9,960 nt of DNA from JBIOHJ01 sp044448905 (GTDB taxonomy: Bacteria > Bacteroidota > Bacteroidia > AKYH767-A > OLB10), in assembly GCA_044448905.1 (NCBI GenBank), contig JBIOHJ010000122.1, positions 1-9,960 of the forward strand, given 5' to 3'. Made by a program: the position numbers and the translations under genes. How positions within the stretch are numbered: position 1 is the stretch's first letter; every line of letters begins with the position of its first letter. The notes under the pieces were generated by a model. That model had not been told where the DNA came from and searched no databases. It saw only the letters and a list, made by a program, of their open reading frames with translations. Of the stretch, positions 7,686 through 9,960 are shown piece by piece.

Positions 7686-7832
7686 AAGCTAATAACGTAA
7701 ACCAATAAACAAATTAAATGCCCTTCGGTGAATTAAAAGTTAAGATGAGGTGAAGATAATATGCAAATTCATCATTGTACCCTGTTATCTTAAGCTTTAT
7801 TATTTTGTAAATTTGCGCCCCAATAATTTTTC
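7686..7832. promoter_or_regulatory. Divergent intergenic region between DUF1800 and uvrA
   Basis: A 147-base AT-rich spacer must contain the promoters for the leftward DUF1800/DUF1501 operon and for uvrA. The + strand has a perfect TAnnTTTG box at 7808-7815. On the - strand only one-mismatch versions appear (TTAATTTG at 7717-7710, TGAATTTG at 7771-7764). I see no LexA-type palindrome, so DNA-damage control of uvrA is not supported by the sequence. Confidence 0.45.
7808..7815 (+). promoter_or_regulatory. Candidate Bacteroidota -7 box for uvrA
   Basis: TAAATTTG is an exact match to the TAnnTTTG consensus and is followed by C, as is often seen. A start about seven bases downstream gives a leader of roughly ten bases before the ATG at 7833. 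The -33 region has only a weak TGTT at 7783-7786, about 21 bases upstream. Confidence 0.45.
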
Positions 7833-9960
7833 ATGTCTGAAGACAACGATCAAATAGAAATATTCGGAGCGCGCGTTCATAACCTCCAAAACATTGACCT
7901 TACAATACCGCGCAACAAATTTGTAGTGATTACAGGATTGAGTGGTAGCGGAAAGTCATCGCTGGCTTTCGATACCATTTATGCCGAAGGGCAACGCAGG
8001 TATATGGAAAGCTTTTCAGCCTACGCCCGCCAGTTTCTCGGAAATTTTGAAAGACCGGATGTGGATAAAATAACAGGACTGAGTCCTGTTATTTCTATTG
8101 AACAAAAAACAACAAATACTAATCCGCGTTCTACCGTTGGTACCGTAACTGAGATTTATGATTTTATGCGATTGCTTTTTGCAAGGGCAGGTGAAGCCTA
8201 CTCGTACATGACAGGTGAAAAAATGATCCGCATGACGGATGAGCAGATTATTAAGAAGATAAATGAATTGTATGATGGGAAAAATATTGTGCTGCTGGCG
8301 CCCGTTGTCAAAGGACGAAAAGGACACTACCGGGAGTTATTTGAGAACATAGTGCAAATGGGTTTTTTGCGCGTGCGTGTTGATGAAAAGGTAATGGAAA
8401 TTAAAAGAGGCATGAAACTCGATCGTTACAAAACTCATGATATTGAAATTGTGATTGACAAAATTGCGGTGAACAAAAATTCGCAAACGCGCATTTCTGA
8501 TTCGGTGAAAACTGCAATGCGACATGGCAAAGGAACTATTATGGTGATGGGTGAACAAAGTGAAAATGTTCGTCATTTTTCATTGCATTTGATGTGTCCT
8601 ACTTCAGGAATCTCGTATGACGAGCCTGCACCTAACAATTTTTCCTTTAATTCTCCATATGGCGCCTGCAAAAAATGTAACGGGTTGGGAACGATAGCAG
8701 AAATCGATTTAAATGTAGTAATGCCCGATAAAAAGAAAAGCATTCTTAAGGGAGGCATTGTGCCGTTAGGCGAGTACAAAGACAATTGGATTTTTTCGCA
8801 GATTCAGGCGATTGGACGCAAATACAATTTCAGTCTCAACACTCCAATTGAGGATATCAGTGAGGAAGCCATTAACATTATTTTGTATGGTTCGGATGAA
8901 GTGTTTATTGTAAATAAAGAATACACTCCCGGCTATGCAAGCAATTATTCATTATCCTTTGAAGGTATTGCGAATTTCCTGGTAAGTCATGTAAATGAAA
9001 ACACTTCGAACAATGTTAAAAAGTGGGCTGAGAGTTTCATGCAGTCGATTGAATGCCCTGAATGCAATGGCGCGAGATTAAAAAAAGAATCGTTGTGTTT
9101 TAAAATTCTTGATAAGAACATTGCACAGCTTTCGCAGATGGATATACGCGAATTACAAGAATGGTTTGAGAATGTGGATAAAAAACTCTCCTCGCGTCAG
9201 CAAAAAATCGCGCAGGAAGTTTTGAAAGAAATCCGTAAACGGATAAAATTTTTAATGGATGTAGGTTTGGAATATCTCGCGGTAAACCGGAGTTCAAAAT
9301 CTCTATCAGGGGGAGAATCACAACGAATCCGCCTTGCAACGCAGATAGGCTCGCAGTTAGTGGGTGTTCTTTACATATTGGATGAGCCGAGCATCGGCTT
9401 GCACCAGCGCGATAATATCCGATTGATAAAATCGTTGAAGGAATTGCGCGATTTAGGAAACTCCGTAATAGTTGTGGAGCACGATAAAGAAACAATACTT
9501 TCTGCCGATCATGTAATTGATTTAGGTCCCGGTGCCGGACTGCATGGCGGAAGGGTAGTTGCACAGGGAAGCCCTAGTGAAATTTTTGAATCGCGAACAC
9601 TCACCGCTAAATATCTTAACGGCAGCATACAAATTGAAGGTTCCCGAAACAGGAAGGGCAACGGAAAAATAATTTCTCTCAAAGGCGCGACCGGGAATAA
9701 TCTTAAAAACATTTCGGTTGATTTTCCGCTTGGAAAATTAGTTTGCATAACTGGAGTTTCAGGCAGTGGTAAATCATCGCTGATTAATGAAACGGTTTAT
9801 CCTGTAATGAACCGGTTTTTTTACCGTTCGGTTGCCCGGCCGCTTCCTCATAAAACGTTGAAGGGGCTGGAGCACATTGATAAGGTTATTGAAATTGACC
9901 AATCGCCCATCGGCAGAACTCCGCGGTCTAACCCGGCAACGTACACCGGTGTATTTACCG
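7833..9960 (+). CDS. uvrA: UvrA, excinuclease ABC subunit A (3' end cut by window)
   Basis: The frame is open from the ATG at 7833 to the window end, 709 codons of a protein normally near 940. UvrA is the damage-sensing ABC ATPase dimer that loads UvrB in nucleotide excision repair. Visible in order: Walker A GLSGSGKS (35-42) with AFDTIYAEGQRRYMES; SPVISIEQKTTNTNPRSTVGT (84-104); a UvrB-binding region at about 118-240, as in class I UvrA; the insertion-domain zinc region (C255, C279, C282); CPEC (408-411); signature LSGGESQR (491-498); Walker B YILDEPSIGLH (514-524); the second-domain Walker A GVSGSGKS (641-648); and the start of the SPIGRTPRSNPATYTGVF block (691-708). The second zinc module, second signature and second Walker B lie beyond the edge. 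One expected zinc-site cysteine is Ser (S258, codon TCA). The start is supported by the -7 box just upstream and by the usual closeness of the first Walker A. Confidence 0.98.
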   Translation, partial: MSEDNDQIEIFGARVHNLQNIDLTIPRNKFVVITGLSGSGKSSLAFDTIYAEGQRRYMESFSAYARQFLGNFERPDVDKITGLSPVISIEQKTTNTNPRSTVGTVTEIYDFMRLLFARAGEAYSYMTGEKMIRMTDEQIIKKINELYDGKNIVLLAPVVKGRKGHYRELFENIVQMGFLRVRVDEKVMEIKRGMKLDRYKTHDIEIVIDKIAVNKNSQTRISDSVKTAMRHGKGTIMVMGEQSENVRHFSLHLMCPTSGISYDEPAPNNFSFNSPYGACKKCNGLGTIAEIDLNVVMPDKKKSILKGGIVPLGEYKDNWIFSQIQAIGRKYNFSLNTPIEDISEEAINIILYGSDEVFIVNKEYTPGYASNYSLSFEGIANFLVSHVNENTSNNVKKWAESFMQSIECPECNGARLKKESLCFKILDKNIAQLSQMDIRELQEWFENVDKKLSSRQQKIAQEVLKEIRKRIKFLMDVGLEYLAVNRSSKSLSGGESQRIRLATQIGSQLVGVLYILDEPSIGLHQRDNIRLIKSLKELRDLGNSVIVVEHDKETILSADHVIDLGPGAGLHGGRVVAQGSPSEIFESRTLTAKYLNGSIQIEGSRNRKGNGKIISLKGATGNNLKNISVDFPLGKLVCITGVSGSGKSSLINETVYPVMNRFFYRSVARPLPHKTLKGLEHIDKVIEIDQSPIGRTPRSNPATYTGVFT

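Noticed and set aside
8016..8785. Three - strand open frames across the first third of the uvrA region
   Set aside because: They lie opposite well-conserved uvrA codons, match no family I recognise, and have Cys/His/Phe-rich compositions typical of antisense shadow frames.
9100..9748. Two overlapping - strand open frames opposite the UvrA signature and second ABC domain
   Set aside because: The + strand encodes LSGGESQR, the Walker B and the second Walker A here, so these are antisense shadows.

Overview
The window looks like chromosomal DNA from a member of the Bacteroidota, probably an environmental or uncultured lineage. The sequence is AT-leaning, genes start after A-rich leaders rather than clear Shine-Dalgarno sites, and TAnnTTTG-type -7 boxes lie upstream of some genes. 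It also carries a DUF1800/DUF1501 gene pair and a UvrA whose zinc-site wording I recall from this phylum. No species can be named from the sequence alone. I see no mobile element, CRISPR array, tRNA or rRNA.

Layout: (1) Bases 1-1487 hold two related JmjC/cupin-8-type Fe(II)/2-oxoglutarate oxygenase genes that point at each other and share bases in their stop codons; the first is cut by the window start. (2) Bases 1653-5098 hold a tight three-gene + strand operon of glycosyltransferase-like proteins: a polytopic GT-C-like membrane protein, a GT2 enzyme of the polyprenyl-phosphate sugar transferase type, and a STELLO/DUF288-like protein. (3) Bases 5084-7685 (- strand) hold a two-gene operon, DUF1800 then DUF1501, whose 3' end overlaps the 3' end of the STELLO-like gene. 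(4) Bases 7833-9960 hold the first three quarters of uvrA (nucleotide excision repair), running off the right edge.

How the genes may work together: the three glycosyltransferase-like genes probably act in one pathway, most simply by charging a lipid carrier with a sugar (GT2), using that lipid-linked sugar in the membrane (GT-C), and a further cytosolic sugar-transfer step (STELLO-like). The oxygenase pair next door, one of them transcribed divergently from the operon, could hydroxylate a protein or small molecule in the same pathway, but this rests on adjacency only. DUF1800/DUF1501 is a recurrent pair of unknown function; the Tat-like N-terminus of the DUF1501 protein suggests it is exported. 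uvrA looks like an unrelated housekeeping neighbour. The most unusual part is the oxygenase pair plus GT-C/GT2/STELLO-like cluster at 1-5098.
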